Shown here piece by piece: positions 1 to 6,967 of a stretch of DNA of 10,707 nucleotides. The DNA is from Bacillota bacterium (GTDB lineage Bacteria; Bacillota_I; Bacilli_A; RF39; UBA660). Every line of letters starts with the position of its first letter. Position 1 is the stretch's first letter. The stretch spans positions 1 to 10,707 of the forward strand of contig JAGZRP010000014.1 of NCBI GenBank assembly GCA_018381595.1. The letters run 5' to 3'. A program made the translations under genes and the position numbers. The notes under the pieces are model-generated. The model saw nothing but the letters and a program-made list of their open reading frames with translations. It was not told where the DNA came from and did no database searches.

Positions 1-99
1 AGTGCAAAAAACTGGAAAAGTTATAGAGATACCACTCCTTAGAGGGATTATCTCATAAATTTTGGATACTGAAAAACCGGTGGATTATTCATCGCTTAC
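1..99 (-). mobile_element. End of a second IS66-like element inserted in tnpC (partial)
   Basis: On the minus strand the tnpC reading frame is intact up to base 100. It then runs into GTAAGCG (positions 99 down to 93), followed by a stop codon and sequence unrelated to transposase. GTAAG is the usual start of IS66-family terminal repeats and resembles the opposite end of the neighbouring IS66 at 1975, which begins GTAAGTAAT. The simplest reading is that another IS66-family element starts at 99 and extends leftwards out of the window. No gene is visible in these 99 bases, so the family assignment rests on the short terminal motif and the abrupt loss of tnpC. A simple deletion joining unrelated DNA is the alternative. 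Confidence 0.35.
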
Positions 100-1054
100 C
101 TAAAAAGTTTACAGGATGATATCCCGCACGGGTCCTTTCATAATCGAAGAGTACCATCTGCGGGGAGCCACTGAACTCATCCGTGAGGTATACCCACATC
201 CAGTTCTGGGTCGTACCTTTCTGCTCTGGTTCTCCAAGTACCTGGATACGGCTTTCATCACAATGGATATATCTGCTTTCCAGAAGTTCTTCTTTCATCA
301 GCTGATACAGTGGTTTCAGGTATCTGTCTGCACAGTTTATGATCCAGTTTGCCATAGTCTTTGTGGAAAGATCAAGATCATATCTGGCAAACTCTCTTTC
401 CTGGCGTGCCAGAGGCATCCCATTTACATATTTAGCGTTCATGATACCGGCGACAAGGGAAGGCGTAGCGATACTTCCACGGATCAGGGAAGGTTCTTTT
501 TCCGGACGTTTCATGGCCCCGCATTTCGGACAGCTGTATACATAAGTGATCTCTTCTTCAACCTCAAACTTTGCAGGTACAAAACGCAGGCGTTTTACGG
601 TTTCCTTTGTTACTACGCTGTATTTTTTTCCGCATTCCGGGCAGTAACAGGCTTCCCCTTCCAGTTTATAGGTCCTGGTCTCAACAGTCTCAAAATTGGA
701 AAGATCTTCTTCCCTCTTTCCTTTTCTCTTTTTACGTTTATAAGAGGATGGCCGGATCTCTTCAAACAGCTCTTCTGTTTCCGCATCCGCACTGGCTTCT
801 GCCTCATTGAACAGGTTCATCTGTTCATAGCCTTCGGCATACTTTTCACTGGATGCACCAAACTGTTTCCTCTGTGCAAGGGTAAGACGGTCAGAGAGCA
901 TGGCATTTAAGAATTCGAGTTCCTTCTGTTTATCCTTCAGCAGCTGGATCTCCGTATCCTTCTTCTTTGTCTGTTCCTGTACGATCTTCATCAATGAGAT
1001 CAGATCTTCACGGCTCATGTTATTCAGCTGTTTATCTGTAAAGATCGGTTCCAT
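89..1054 (-). pseudogene. tnpC: IS66 transposase TnpC, 3'-truncated
   Basis: This is the N-terminal 60 percent of the IS66 DDE transposase. Visible parts are a charged, heptad-like coiled coil (residues about 15-65), a basic linker (about 104-114), a zinc-finger-like region with C138/C141 and C175/C178, and the start of the DDE core with the first catalytic Asp in YIHCDES (D266), followed by FDYERTRAGYHP near residue 310. The frame leaves the family sequence after G319 and ends two codons later. Full-length TnpC proteins are usually a little over 500 residues, so the remaining catalytic acidic residues and the C-terminal domain are missing. The start is supported by a GGGAGG Shine-Dalgarno site a few bases upstream. 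About 150 nt without a gene separate it from tnpB (1055-1207). It is probably inactive, cut by the element ending at 99. Confidence 0.9.
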
Positions 1055-1207
1055 GTCCTGTCCTCCCGGCTTTTATCATTATCAAAAGTATACCATGATC
1101 CCAGCTGTTTTCCTATGGAAAACTGCGTTTCCGGATATAGGAAATATGCAGGAAGATGTCGTATTTTTCATGATTTTTACGGGATTGACAGCTCCGCTGT
1201 CGTATGC

Positions 1208-1561
1208 TTACAGAATGATCTTTGGATGGTGTTCCTCAAATGCACCTCTGGGATTTAAGGATAGTCCGTCACACAGCCAGTGGATCTCTTTCAGAGTCAC
1301 CTGGTGGAGTTCGTCCGGAGTATCCGGCCAGTGGAAGGCATTACGGTCGAGCCGTTTCATCAGGATCCAGAATCCGGATCCGTCCCATTGGAGGATCTTT
1401 ATAGAAGTACGCCGACGGTTGCAGAACGCAAACATGCAGCGTGAGTATGGGTCGAGGTGAAATTTTAATTTGATGATGGCAGCCAGACCATTGTAACTTT
1501 TTCTCAGATCAGTGACTCCGCAGGCAAGATATACCGTTGTTCCTCCTGCCAGGTCAAGCAT
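1208..1561 (-). CDS. tnpB: IS66 accessory protein TnpB (Orf2)
   Basis: This 117-residue protein matches the IS66 Orf2/TnpB family over its whole length. It has the hallmark N-terminal VYLACGVTDLRKSYNGLA stretch (residues 10-27), the central FAFCNRRRTSIKILQWDGSGFW-type core (residues about 45-66), and the C-terminal LTLKEIHWL/GL-type end. TnpB is needed for transposition of IS66 elements, but its biochemical role is not well defined. Its ATG lies inside the end of tnpA (8-nt overlap), so the two are probably translationally coupled. The length is normal and no damage is visible. It is likely expressed but of no use to its own element, because tnpC is truncated. Confidence 0.93.
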   Translation of the reverse strand: MLDLAGGTTVYLACGVTDLRKSYNGLAAIIKLKFHLDPYSRCMFAFCNRRRTSIKILQWDGSGFWILMKRLDRNAFHWPDTPDELHQVTLKEIHWLCDGLSLNPRGAFEEHHPKIIL

Positions 1562-1895
1562 GGCACTGCAGGAATCCCAGTATGGATTCCATCAGTTCCG
1601 GTCTGCAGGAATCAGATATTTCAATACGGATACTGTCTGAGACAAAAATACGCACCGGTGCAGTTTCTTCAGAGAGAAGCTTTCTGGCAGCTTCCCGTTC
1701 AGATGGCAGTCTGGCAAAGACCAGATCCTGTTCAGGTTCAGATGCCGGATCTTCTTTAGCAAGTCTGCGGGTCCAATATCCCATCGTAGATAAAGGGATA
1801 TCGTTTTCTGCACACCATTGTTTACACGTTTGTCCACTGGTTTTGTATTGCTGGATACGGTCAGCCCAGAGTTTTGCTTTTTCTTCTTTGTTCAT
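1554..1895 (-). CDS. tnpA: IS66 accessory protein TnpA (Orf1), HTH
   Basis: This 113-residue protein has the layout of IS66 Orf1/TnpA. An N-terminal helix-turn-helix-like segment (residues about 5-45, including WADRIQQYKTSGQTCKQWC and the STMGYWTRRL recognition-helix-like part) is followed by a variable acidic linker. A C-terminal region (about 80-113) contains IRIEISDSC, as is common before the tnpB overlap. It is probably a small DNA-binding protein that assists transposition. An AGGAGGT Shine-Dalgarno site lies about 13 nt upstream of the ATG, a little farther than ideal. A TACAAT -10-like hexamer lies farther upstream on the minus strand (1928-1933), but no convincing -35 box was seen. 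It is the first gene of the element's operon. Confidence 0.88.
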   Translation of the reverse strand: MNKEEKAKLWADRIQQYKTSGQTCKQWCAENDIPLSTMGYWTRRLAKEDPASEPEQDLVFARLPSEREAARKLLSEETAPVRIFVSDSIRIEISDSCRPELMESILGFLQCHA

Positions 1896-1954
1896 AGTGT
1901 ATAGAATACCTCCTGAGTTTTAAGGAGATTGTAGCAGAATAAAAAATGAAAAAA

Positions 1955-1975
1955 CAGATACGGATGATTACTTAC
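1955..1975 (-). repeat. IS66 terminal inverted repeat, tnpA side
   Basis: Read on the minus strand from 1975, the sequence is GTAAGTAATCATCCGTATCT. The GTAAG start is typical of IS66-family ends, and it sits about 80 nt upstream of tnpA, as expected. The next base outward (1976) begins an istA-like reading frame, which supports this as the exact element end. The partner repeat is outside the window, so pairing could not be checked. The 8 bp outside (CAATAAAA, 1976-1983) would be one copy of the expected target duplication. Confidence 0.5.
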
Positions 1976-2250
1976 CAATAAAAAGCTCCGATGGGTAGAA
2001 TGCTGTGAGGAATGCCGTATGAACAGCGAAGAACCTCTCATGTATTCCCAGTTCTGCTATTATATCCAGAAGGAGAAAGAAAAACGCAGGGCAACCATAC
2101 ACATCCCACGGAAACCGGGTGAGCAGATTAAAGTAGACTGGTGATCCGACAGCTCATCGATCCGGTCACCGATGAGAACACGGAGGCATGGATATTTATA
2201 GAAGTCTTTACAGGCAGTATGCCTTTGTAAAGGCATATCTGAATCGAATA
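1976..2250 (+). pseudogene. istA: IS21-family transposase IstA remnant, frameshifted
   Basis: A conceptual translation gives three consecutive pieces of an IstA-like transposase in three different frames. Piece one (1977-2141) reads NKKLRWVECCEECRMNSEEP, then MYSQFCYYIQ and later ATIHIPRKPGEQIKVDW before a TGA at 2142. Piece two (2150-2218) reads QLIDPVTDENTEAWIFIEVF. Piece three (2218-2244) reads YAFVKAYLN. This is the order of the central IstA region that leads into the DDE core (VDWAGD...YAYVEA in intact relatives). At least two frameshifts and a small deletion after VDW make it non-functional. The 5' part is missing because the IS66 end abuts it at 1975. The 3' part and istB are also absent. 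It lies on the strand opposite to the neighbouring operon. Confidence 0.75.
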
Positions 2251-2416
2251 CCGTAAACCATGAGAGCAGTCTGATGACATCTTATGAAATTAGCAACATA
2301 TTTTCACTATATATTCAACTAACGGTGGAAAGGACCGGTTTTCCGTCTTCGATCCTACAAAATGAAAATATAGTCCAGATGGCCGTTTAGCCGACAATCT
2401 GCAGTTCTATCCATTT
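2251..2416. other. Gene-free junction between IS debris and operon
   Basis: No reading frame or RNA gene can be supported here. The stretch starts where recognisable istA sequence ends and stops at the 3' end of the methyltransferase gene. It contains two modest hairpin-forming sequences (about 2324-2347 and 2376-2401). It is presumably the scar between degenerated IS21-like DNA and the 3' end of the operon. A short segment near 2390 (ccgacaatctg) recalls the PDNLK motif of IstA, but spacing and surroundings do not fit well enough to extend the pseudogene. Confidence 0.5.
2359..2401 (-). terminator. Possible weak terminator after the operon
   Basis: On the minus strand, 16 nt past the last stop codon of the operon, CAGAT (2401-2397) can pair with ATCTG (2380-2376), with an inner GGC/GCC helix. 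A T-rich but interrupted tract, GACTATATTTTCATTTT (2375-2359), follows. The position is right for a Rho-independent terminator. However, the stem has an internal loop and the T-run is broken, so this is only a candidate. Confidence 0.25.
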
Positions 2417-3187
2417 TTAGCTTTTTCTCTGTGCTACCACTGCGACATTCGTTCCATAATTCATATGTTCATCAACTTTTATTATATTAAATCCTGTTTT
2501 CTGAAGCAAATCTATCAATTCTGATAAATACATATAACGATATACAATTGTATGATAAAATTTTTTTTTACTTTTATAAGCTTCGTGAACAAAATCAAAT
2601 CTATGAGTTTGGTTATTAGAATTGATTAAATGATGTGTATATACAATATATAATTCACCTTGCTCAGTTCTGAAACGAGTACATTGTTTTACATCACCTT
2701 TTGAAATGATATCTTCCCAAGGAACAAATATATCTATTATAAGTGTACCTTTATCATCCAATAATTTGTAACATTTCTTAAGCAGTTCTTCTTGCAACTG
2801 CTTATCTGCTACTGCATGTAAAAAACTATCGGGAATTACTATTGCACTATAAATGTATTCTGTTTGATAATCAAAGGCATTACAACATTTTAGTGTAATA
2901 TTATTGATAACCTTTTTCGGTTCATTGGCCATCTTTCTCCTTACAATTTCATGAACTGCTGGTGAAACATCAATACTGTCTATCTTATAACCCGCTCTTG
3001 CCATGGGGATAGTTAAAAGCCCTGTGCATGTTACTAATTCCAATATTTTCCCCTTATTCTTATCTGGAAGATTATCCAGATAAAACTGTGTCGCATAATC
3101 TTTTTCTCTTCTTTCTTTACCAAAATATGGGGAATAATCATATATTTCAGCCAAAAAACTATCATAATCTGTTTTTATTTCGTTCAA
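2417..3187 (-). CDS. Class I SAM-dependent methyltransferase, altered motif I
   Basis: This 256-residue soluble protein has the fold signature of a class I methyltransferase. Motif I is at residues 48-56, the acidic SAM-ribose position is in SIDVS (D73), motif III-like CNAFDY is at 102-107, motif IV-like IPDSFLHA is at 118-125, and LLDDKGTLIIDIFVPW is at about 142-157. Motif I is unusual: it reads ELVTCTG where the family normally has ELGCGTG, so two of the three glycines of the SAM loop are replaced (V52, C54). The protein may bind SAM weakly or be decaying. The start is a TTG overlapping the radical SAM stop codon by 4 nt (TTGA), with a strong AGGAGGT 9 nt upstream, which implies translational coupling. 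It is the last gene of the operon. A tailoring role on the operon's product is inferred; the substrate is unknown. Confidence 0.85.
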   Translation of the reverse strand: MNEIKTDYDSFLAEIYDYSPYFGKERREKDYATQFYLDNLPDKNKGKILELVTCTGLLTIPMARAGYKIDSIDVSPAVHEIVRRKMANEPKKVINNITLKCCNAFDYQTEYIYSAIVIPDSFLHAVADKQLQEELLKKCYKLLDDKGTLIIDIFVPWEDIISKGDVKQCTRFRTEQGELYIVYTHHLINSNNQTHRFDFVHEAYKSKKKFYHTIVYRYMYLSELIDLLQKTGFNIIKVDEHMNYGTNVAVVAQRKS

Positions 3188-4401
3188 TTTAGGACGACCT
3201 CCTGAATTATTTTATCTACATCATCAAGCAATACTTTACCTTTTACCGACAGACATACTTTATTATTTCTGTTTTGACTATAGCCATTTTCTTCTAATCT
3301 TTTTCCCAGTTTCCGCAAATATGGTTCCACAATTTTTCCATATTTTTGAATAATCCTTTTTGTATCAAAAACATCTTTTTTTACCATCAATGAAATATCC
3401 CAAATCATCTGTGAAGTTACATTTTGTGCAAATATCTGATTCTGTTTTATTTCATTTAAGTATTTTTGATAATTGCGTCCTATAAAATTATTATGCATAA
3501 CCGAATGTTCAAGATATGAATATGCGCCATCTCCAATCCCTACCCATTCGCCACCATTCATCTGATGTGAAGTATAACGATACAAAGAATCTTTTTCTAT
3601 ACTCCAGTAATAAATAGACTTTGCTATATATCCAAAATTTTTTATCCTTTCTTCTGCATACTCCATTTTCCTAATCATATCATTTTGAAGAAAGCATTTT
3701 TTTTTATCGAAGTAATTATAGAAAAACGATTTTTCTTCTAATCTGTAGGAATATATAAAAATATTCTTGATGCCTAATTCCCTGACTATTTTTATGTCAT
3801 TATCAAAATCAATAATCTTAGAGTTAGGCAAACCAACTATAAGATCTATTCCAACGTGTAAATTCTCTTTCTGCATTGCATATCGCAGACACTCTTTTAT
3901 AGCTTCAACATCATTCATTCGATTTATTTCTTGTAGTCTTTGCGAATTGAATGTTTGTACTCCCAGATTAAGAGTCACATTGTAATATTGTGAAAGAACA
4001 TCTATCTTTTCTTTAGTTAATGAAGCCGGATTAGCCTCAAACACCACCTCTGGTAATTCTTTTCCGAACATTTCAGTAATAAAATCAAAAAGTCTTTTGA
4101 TTTGCAATACTGAAAGAACAGACGGCGTTCCACCCCCAATGTGAATTCCTATCAATGTGTTTTTTTTCAGAAACTCTTCTTTATATTTTAGCTCATATAA
4201 AAGGGCATCCACATATCTATCTAAGACCATTTCATCTGTAAACCTTGTAACTGGAATTGAGCAAAAATGACATTTCTTTTCACAATATGGTATATGAATA
4301 TAAAGTGCATATTCCTTTTTCAATGTTTTCATTGCAGTTTGCTCTACACTAGGTATAAATAGCATTGGTATCGCTTCACTTTTATCAATATTTGAAATCA
4401 T
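3184..4401 (-). CDS. HemN/HemW-like radical SAM protein
   Basis: This 405-residue protein is a radical SAM enzyme of the coproporphyrinogen-oxidase-like (HemN/HemW) group. The [4Fe-4S] motif CEKKCHFC (C40, C44, C47) lies in YIHIPYCEKKCHFC. GGGTPS is at 89-94, FEANP at 121-125, LGVQTF at 146-151, DLIVGLP in the second half of the barrel, and the HemW-type GIGDGA at 288-293. A C-terminal HemN_C-like region (about 345-400) contains LSVKGK. The fourth cysteine that true HemN has two residues after the third is absent (I49), so it is not a standard coproporphyrinogen dehydrogenase. Relatives include the heme chaperone HemW and class C radical SAM methylases such as those of thiopeptide clusters. 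The setting, with methyltransferases, a protease and an exporter, favours a product-modifying enzyme over housekeeping heme work. AAAGGA lies about 10 nt upstream of the ATG. Confidence 0.88.
   Translation of the reverse strand: MISNIDKSEAIPMLFIPSVEQTAMKTLKKEYALYIHIPYCEKKCHFCSIPVTRFTDEMVLDRYVDALLYELKYKEEFLKKNTLIGIHIGGGTPSVLSVLQIKRLFDFITEMFGKELPEVVFEANPASLTKEKIDVLSQYYNVTLNLGVQTFNSQRLQEINRMNDVEAIKECLRYAMQKENLHVGIDLIVGLPNSKIIDFDNDIKIVRELGIKNIFIYSYRLEEKSFFYNYFDKKKCFLQNDMIRKMEYAEERIKNFGYIAKSIYYWSIEKDSLYRYTSHQMNGGEWVGIGDGAYSYLEHSVMHNNFIGRNYQKYLNEIKQNQIFAQNVTSQMIWDISLMVKKDVFDTKRIIQKYGKIVEPYLRKLGKRLEENGYSQNRNNKVCLSVKGKVLLDDVDKIIQEVVLN
3197..3203 (-). promoter_or_regulatory. Shine-Dalgarno site fixing the TTG start at 3187
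   Basis: A perfect AGGAGGT on the minus strand lies inside the end of the radical SAM gene, 9 nt before a TTG codon at 3187-3185. No ATG in this frame is placed better, and the methyltransferase fold begins soon after. This supports TTG as the true start. Confidence 0.75.
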
Positions 4402-4421
4402 TTAATCATATCCTTTATATT

Positions 4422-6260
4422 TTATTCTAGAATACCTTTAGGTTCAGAAAAATAGTCTGTAATCAATTCAACAAGCACATCTGTATTCATCACTGTATTA
4501 AATGTAAAAATTGGTATATTTATTCTCTTTAAAAGTTTATCTTTAAACGACTCGTAATCTAAGTCGGATATATGTACTTTCTTATAAAGTGTTCCGATTG
4601 TTTGTTTTTGAATAATCGGATATACAATAATTCCAATGCATTTGCTTTCAATTAATTCTTCTGTACTCCGCATAGTACGAATAATATAATCTATCTCATC
4701 ATGAGCATTTACCACCAAAAAAAAAGCATCTGGCATTGTACCATACAAAACATCCGCTTGAAATAACGGAATATTTTTTAAATTTGAATAACCATACAAT
4801 GCTGTATTTGTTTGAGTTCCTACGACACAGATATCGCTACCTTTCATTTCAATATCATGAACTGCCTCATTAAGAAGCAAAATATTATGATATCCTGTTG
4901 TATATACTGTTGAATTGTATCCATATGGATATGTGAAATCCATATCAAAACAAAAGGCAGATGGCTCAGTTCCAATTTGTCCTACCTGATAACCTGCATC
5001 TTGCAATTTCTGACGTAATAATAATTGTACTGTAAATTTCCCTTGTGATGAACTTGTTCCTATGACAGCAAGAACTGGCATTTGAATATCGAACAATTTC
5101 CCAAAACGCCCCTTTGGAATGTTTTCATATGTAATTCGTGGAAAATATGTATTATATTCGAAATAGTCCTTATCTTGATGATTCAAAATATATTTACTTA
5201 TATCATCGAACGCATATATCTTCTTTTTATAGGCAATACATTTCATAATAATTTCTTCCATAAGATTTCTTTTACAGACCGCGGACAGTTCGGTAATATG
5301 ACCGACAATAATCCCATCAAACTCATCGGAATTCCATTTAATATCATCATAGTTTTTTATAATTCTGCTCTGGACATTTTTATATGTAATAACATCTGAT
5401 ATATTTTTACCAATTAAAGCTTTATACTTTAAATCGTATGCATCAACAATTTCAAAATCCAGCAGATTTTCATACGCATATATAGAATGTATTTCCTTAT
5501 TAAATGGGAATGTTATAAATCGCTTTCCTTTTAACCATTTAGGTCTATCTGGCGGCAAAATATATCTCTCATATGAATTTAAACATACCGCTTGTTCTTC
5601 CAATTTATCATTAATTTTATTCTTATCTACCCCTTGGATAAGCATATTTATAATTATATTAGTAACATTTGCACATGCAAAACTGTTTCCTTCTATAATG
5701 GTATAAAGCGGATTATTCCAGGCCACTTTTTGATTTTTCCCATATCCCAAAATATTTACACAAGAATTATGAACATACTCAAATTCTGTTCGTTTATTAA
5801 TTTTATAAGAGGTATCCACACCAATAACTTCGTTAAAAAAAGCCGGATAAGAAATTGCCCCATCATTATCAAATGCAGATACAATTATAGTTCCTTTCAT
5901 CTCAATTTTTTCGCATAACATTCTAAGTTTTTCAATCTGATAATACTCATCACCGGCTGTAATTCCAAAGCTCATGTTTATTACGTCATAGATATTATTT
6001 TTAACAACATATTCTAAGCATTCGATTAGATTTGTTATCGTACATTCAAAAAAATCGTTAAATAATCTTATAACATAAACTTCTATTTCATCGACACTTA
6101 TCCCTTTAGAAATCAGACTGACTACAGCAGTTCCATGTCCTACTTTGTCATAAATATCATCTAGTGTATGTTGATTTCTAAATCCAGTTGTACAAATTTT
6201 AACATCTTTTAATCTAGGATGCTTAGCTACTCCTGAATCTATTACTAATACTTTTTTCAA
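4422..6260 (-). CDS. Cytosolic subtilase fused to DUF1611-like P-loop domain
   Basis: This 612-residue protein has two parts. Residues 1-205 form a compact subtilisin-like (S8) domain with all three catalytic residues in their motifs: D8 in VIDSGV, H42 in GHGTAV and S193 in GNSFA. N132 in AFDNDG is in the oxyanion-hole position and NMSFG is at 95-99. There is no signal peptide or propeptide; the catalytic Asp strand starts at residue 3, so the protease should act in the cytosol. Residues about 240-385 look like a Rossmann-like module. Residues 395-612 hold a P-loop (GTSSSQGKFT, 401-410), then VGQIGTEP, DICVVGTQ and PDAFFLVVN, in the order seen in DUF1611 proteins. A similar P-loop protein occurs in some clostridial peptide-maturation cassettes (TIGR04066 type, from memory, not checked). 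Processing of a peptide product is inferred. The start is TTG with GAGG 9 nt upstream. Confidence 0.85.
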   Translation of the reverse strand: MKKVLVIDSGVAKHPRLKDVKICTTGFRNQHTLDDIYDKVGHGTAVVSLISKGISVDEIEVYVIRLFNDFFECTITNLIECLEYVVKNNIYDVINMSFGITAGDEYYQIEKLRMLCEKIEMKGTIIVSAFDNDGAISYPAFFNEVIGVDTSYKINKRTEFEYVHNSCVNILGYGKNQKVAWNNPLYTIIEGNSFACANVTNIIINMLIQGVDKNKINDKLEEQAVCLNSYERYILPPDRPKWLKGKRFITFPFNKEIHSIYAYENLLDFEIVDAYDLKYKALIGKNISDVITYKNVQSRIIKNYDDIKWNSDEFDGIIVGHITELSAVCKRNLMEEIIMKCIAYKKKIYAFDDISKYILNHQDKDYFEYNTYFPRITYENIPKGRFGKLFDIQMPVLAVIGTSSSQGKFTVQLLLRQKLQDAGYQVGQIGTEPSAFCFDMDFTYPYGYNSTVYTTGYHNILLLNEAVHDIEMKGSDICVVGTQTNTALYGYSNLKNIPLFQADVLYGTMPDAFFLVVNAHDEIDYIIRTMRSTEELIESKCIGIIVYPIIQKQTIGTLYKKVHISDLDYESFKDKLLKRINIPIFTFNTVMNTDVLVELITDYFSEPKGILE

Positions 6261-6268
6261 TGCTCTTT

Positions 6269-6274
6269 CCCTCT
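6269..6274 (-). promoter_or_regulatory. Shine-Dalgarno site fixing the TTG start at 6260
   Basis: AGAGGG on the minus strand precedes TTG (6260-6258) by about 9 nt. Because the first subtilase strand (KKVLVIDSG, with the catalytic Asp) begins at codon 2, a start farther downstream would remove the active site. This supports TTG as the start. Confidence 0.6.
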
Positions 6275-6286
6275 TTATATATAGTT

Positions 6287-6949
6287 TTATTTCACAACTC
6301 TATTTTCTAATGTATACTGATAAATATGTACATTATTCTCAATAGCAATTAGGCTAAATTGCTTTAAATGTTTCATATATCTCAGTATGCCTTCGGGTCC
6401 TCCTAGAAAAAGCGTAACCTTTCTAGGATTTGTCTCAATAGAATACATCAATGCTTTTAATACCCTAATCAATATCTTTAAATTAAAAGGATTATATAAA
6501 AAAACTTTATTTATATCCGGAGAAAAAACGTAGTCCTTAGCATTCATGCATAATAACTGATATTTAATACTATGATTCTTTTTCTGGCATTCTCTCATAT
6601 TTTTCCTAGCATATACAAGTAATTCTTCGCTAAGATCAACGCCATATATATTGCAGCATCCATGTAATGATGCTTCAACTAGAACGCGTCCCTTACCACA
6701 GCCAATATCTATAAATCCATCATTTTCTTCAAATGGATAGCATTTAAACAGATGAATCAATTTCCTATATGGAAAAGGCTCGTACATATAATTAATCTTA
6801 TTATCATGTATACTTAATTTAGCTATTTTAGTCGTTTCAACATGGTAATACCAATCTACTATACGATCACATATGTATTCAATCGAATAGCTTAATTTAG
6901 GTATTTTACGTCTATCAGTTTTATCTATGAATTCTTCTCGTTTACTCAT
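6287..6949 (-). CDS. Class I SAM-dependent methyltransferase
   Basis: This 220-residue soluble protein has intact class I methyltransferase motifs. Motif I is DIGCGKG (81-87) inside FIDIGCGKGRVL, the acidic ribose-binding position is D105 in YGVDLSEEL, and motif IV is FLYNPF (150-155). YNPF resembles the NPP(Y/F) signature of N-methyltransferases and the LFNPF of an uncharacterised bacterial methyltransferase family. The N-terminal 60 residues are rich in charged and aromatic residues and may form a substrate lid. The SAM-binding loop is normal here, unlike the other methyltransferase of this operon. It lies 26 nt upstream of the protease gene and 18 nt downstream of the second ABC gene. The ATG is preceded by AGAGGAG about 12 nt away, overlapping the region just after the ABC stop. 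N-methylation of the product is only a guess from the YNPF motif. Confidence 0.85.
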   Translation of the reverse strand: MSKREEFIDKTDRRKIPKLSYSIEYICDRIVDWYYHVETTKIAKLSIHDNKINYMYEPFPYRKLIHLFKCYPFEENDGFIDIGCGKGRVLVEASLHGCCNIYGVDLSEELLVYARKNMRECQKKNHSIKYQLLCMNAKDYVFSPDINKVFLYNPFNLKILIRVLKALMYSIETNPRKVTLFLGGPEGILRYMKHLKQFSLIAIENNVHIYQYTLENRVVK

Positions 6950-6967
6950 ATCTTCGTAGTTCTCCTC

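Larger units (their letters stand above)
100..1975 (-). mobile_element. IS66-family insertion sequence, interrupted
   Basis: The three genes are in the canonical IS66 order, tnpA-tnpB-tnpC, all on the minus strand, with tnpA and tnpB overlapping by 8 nt. The tnpA-side end is placed at 1975, where the minus strand reads GTAAGTAATCATCCG, a typical GTAAG-type IS66 terminus. Directly beyond it, at 1976, recognisable istA coding sequence begins, which marks the insertion junction. The other end is not present because tnpC is cut at base 100. The GC content is clearly higher than in the operon to the right. The element is probably unable to move itself, since the transposase lacks the distal part of its catalytic domain. 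Confidence 0.85.

Noticed and set aside
116..910. Long plus-strand reading frames opposite tnpC
   Set aside because: They mirror the well-supported transposase gene on the other strand, have no family resemblance and have no ribosome site; the same applies to frames opposite tnpB and tnpA (900-1923).
2324..2347. Hairpin GGTGGAAA-loop-TTTCCGTC as the operon terminator
   Set aside because: The stem relies on two G-U pairs and no T-run follows on the minus strand; the 2359-2401 hairpin is better placed, though still weak.
2295..2374. Long-range inverted repeat ACATATTTTC / GAAAATATAGT
   Set aside because: About 10 bp of AT-rich pairing with a bulge over a span of 80 bases is easily expected by chance in this composition.
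2380..2402. Extension of the istA remnant to a PDNLK-like segment (ccgacaatctg)
   Set aside because: Spacing from the last recognisable IstA residues is too large and the intervening sequence shows no IstA similarity.
3184..4401. Housekeeping oxygen-independent coproporphyrinogen oxidase (hemN)
   Set aside because: The fourth cysteine of the HemN cluster motif is missing and the gene sits among methyltransferases, a protease and an exporter, with no heme genes nearby.
5082..5918. Plus-strand frames of 105 and 108 codons inside the protease fusion gene
   Set aside because: Their Ile/Phe/Asn-rich composition is what the complement of AT-rich coding DNA gives; no domain, no ribosome site and no conserved motif.
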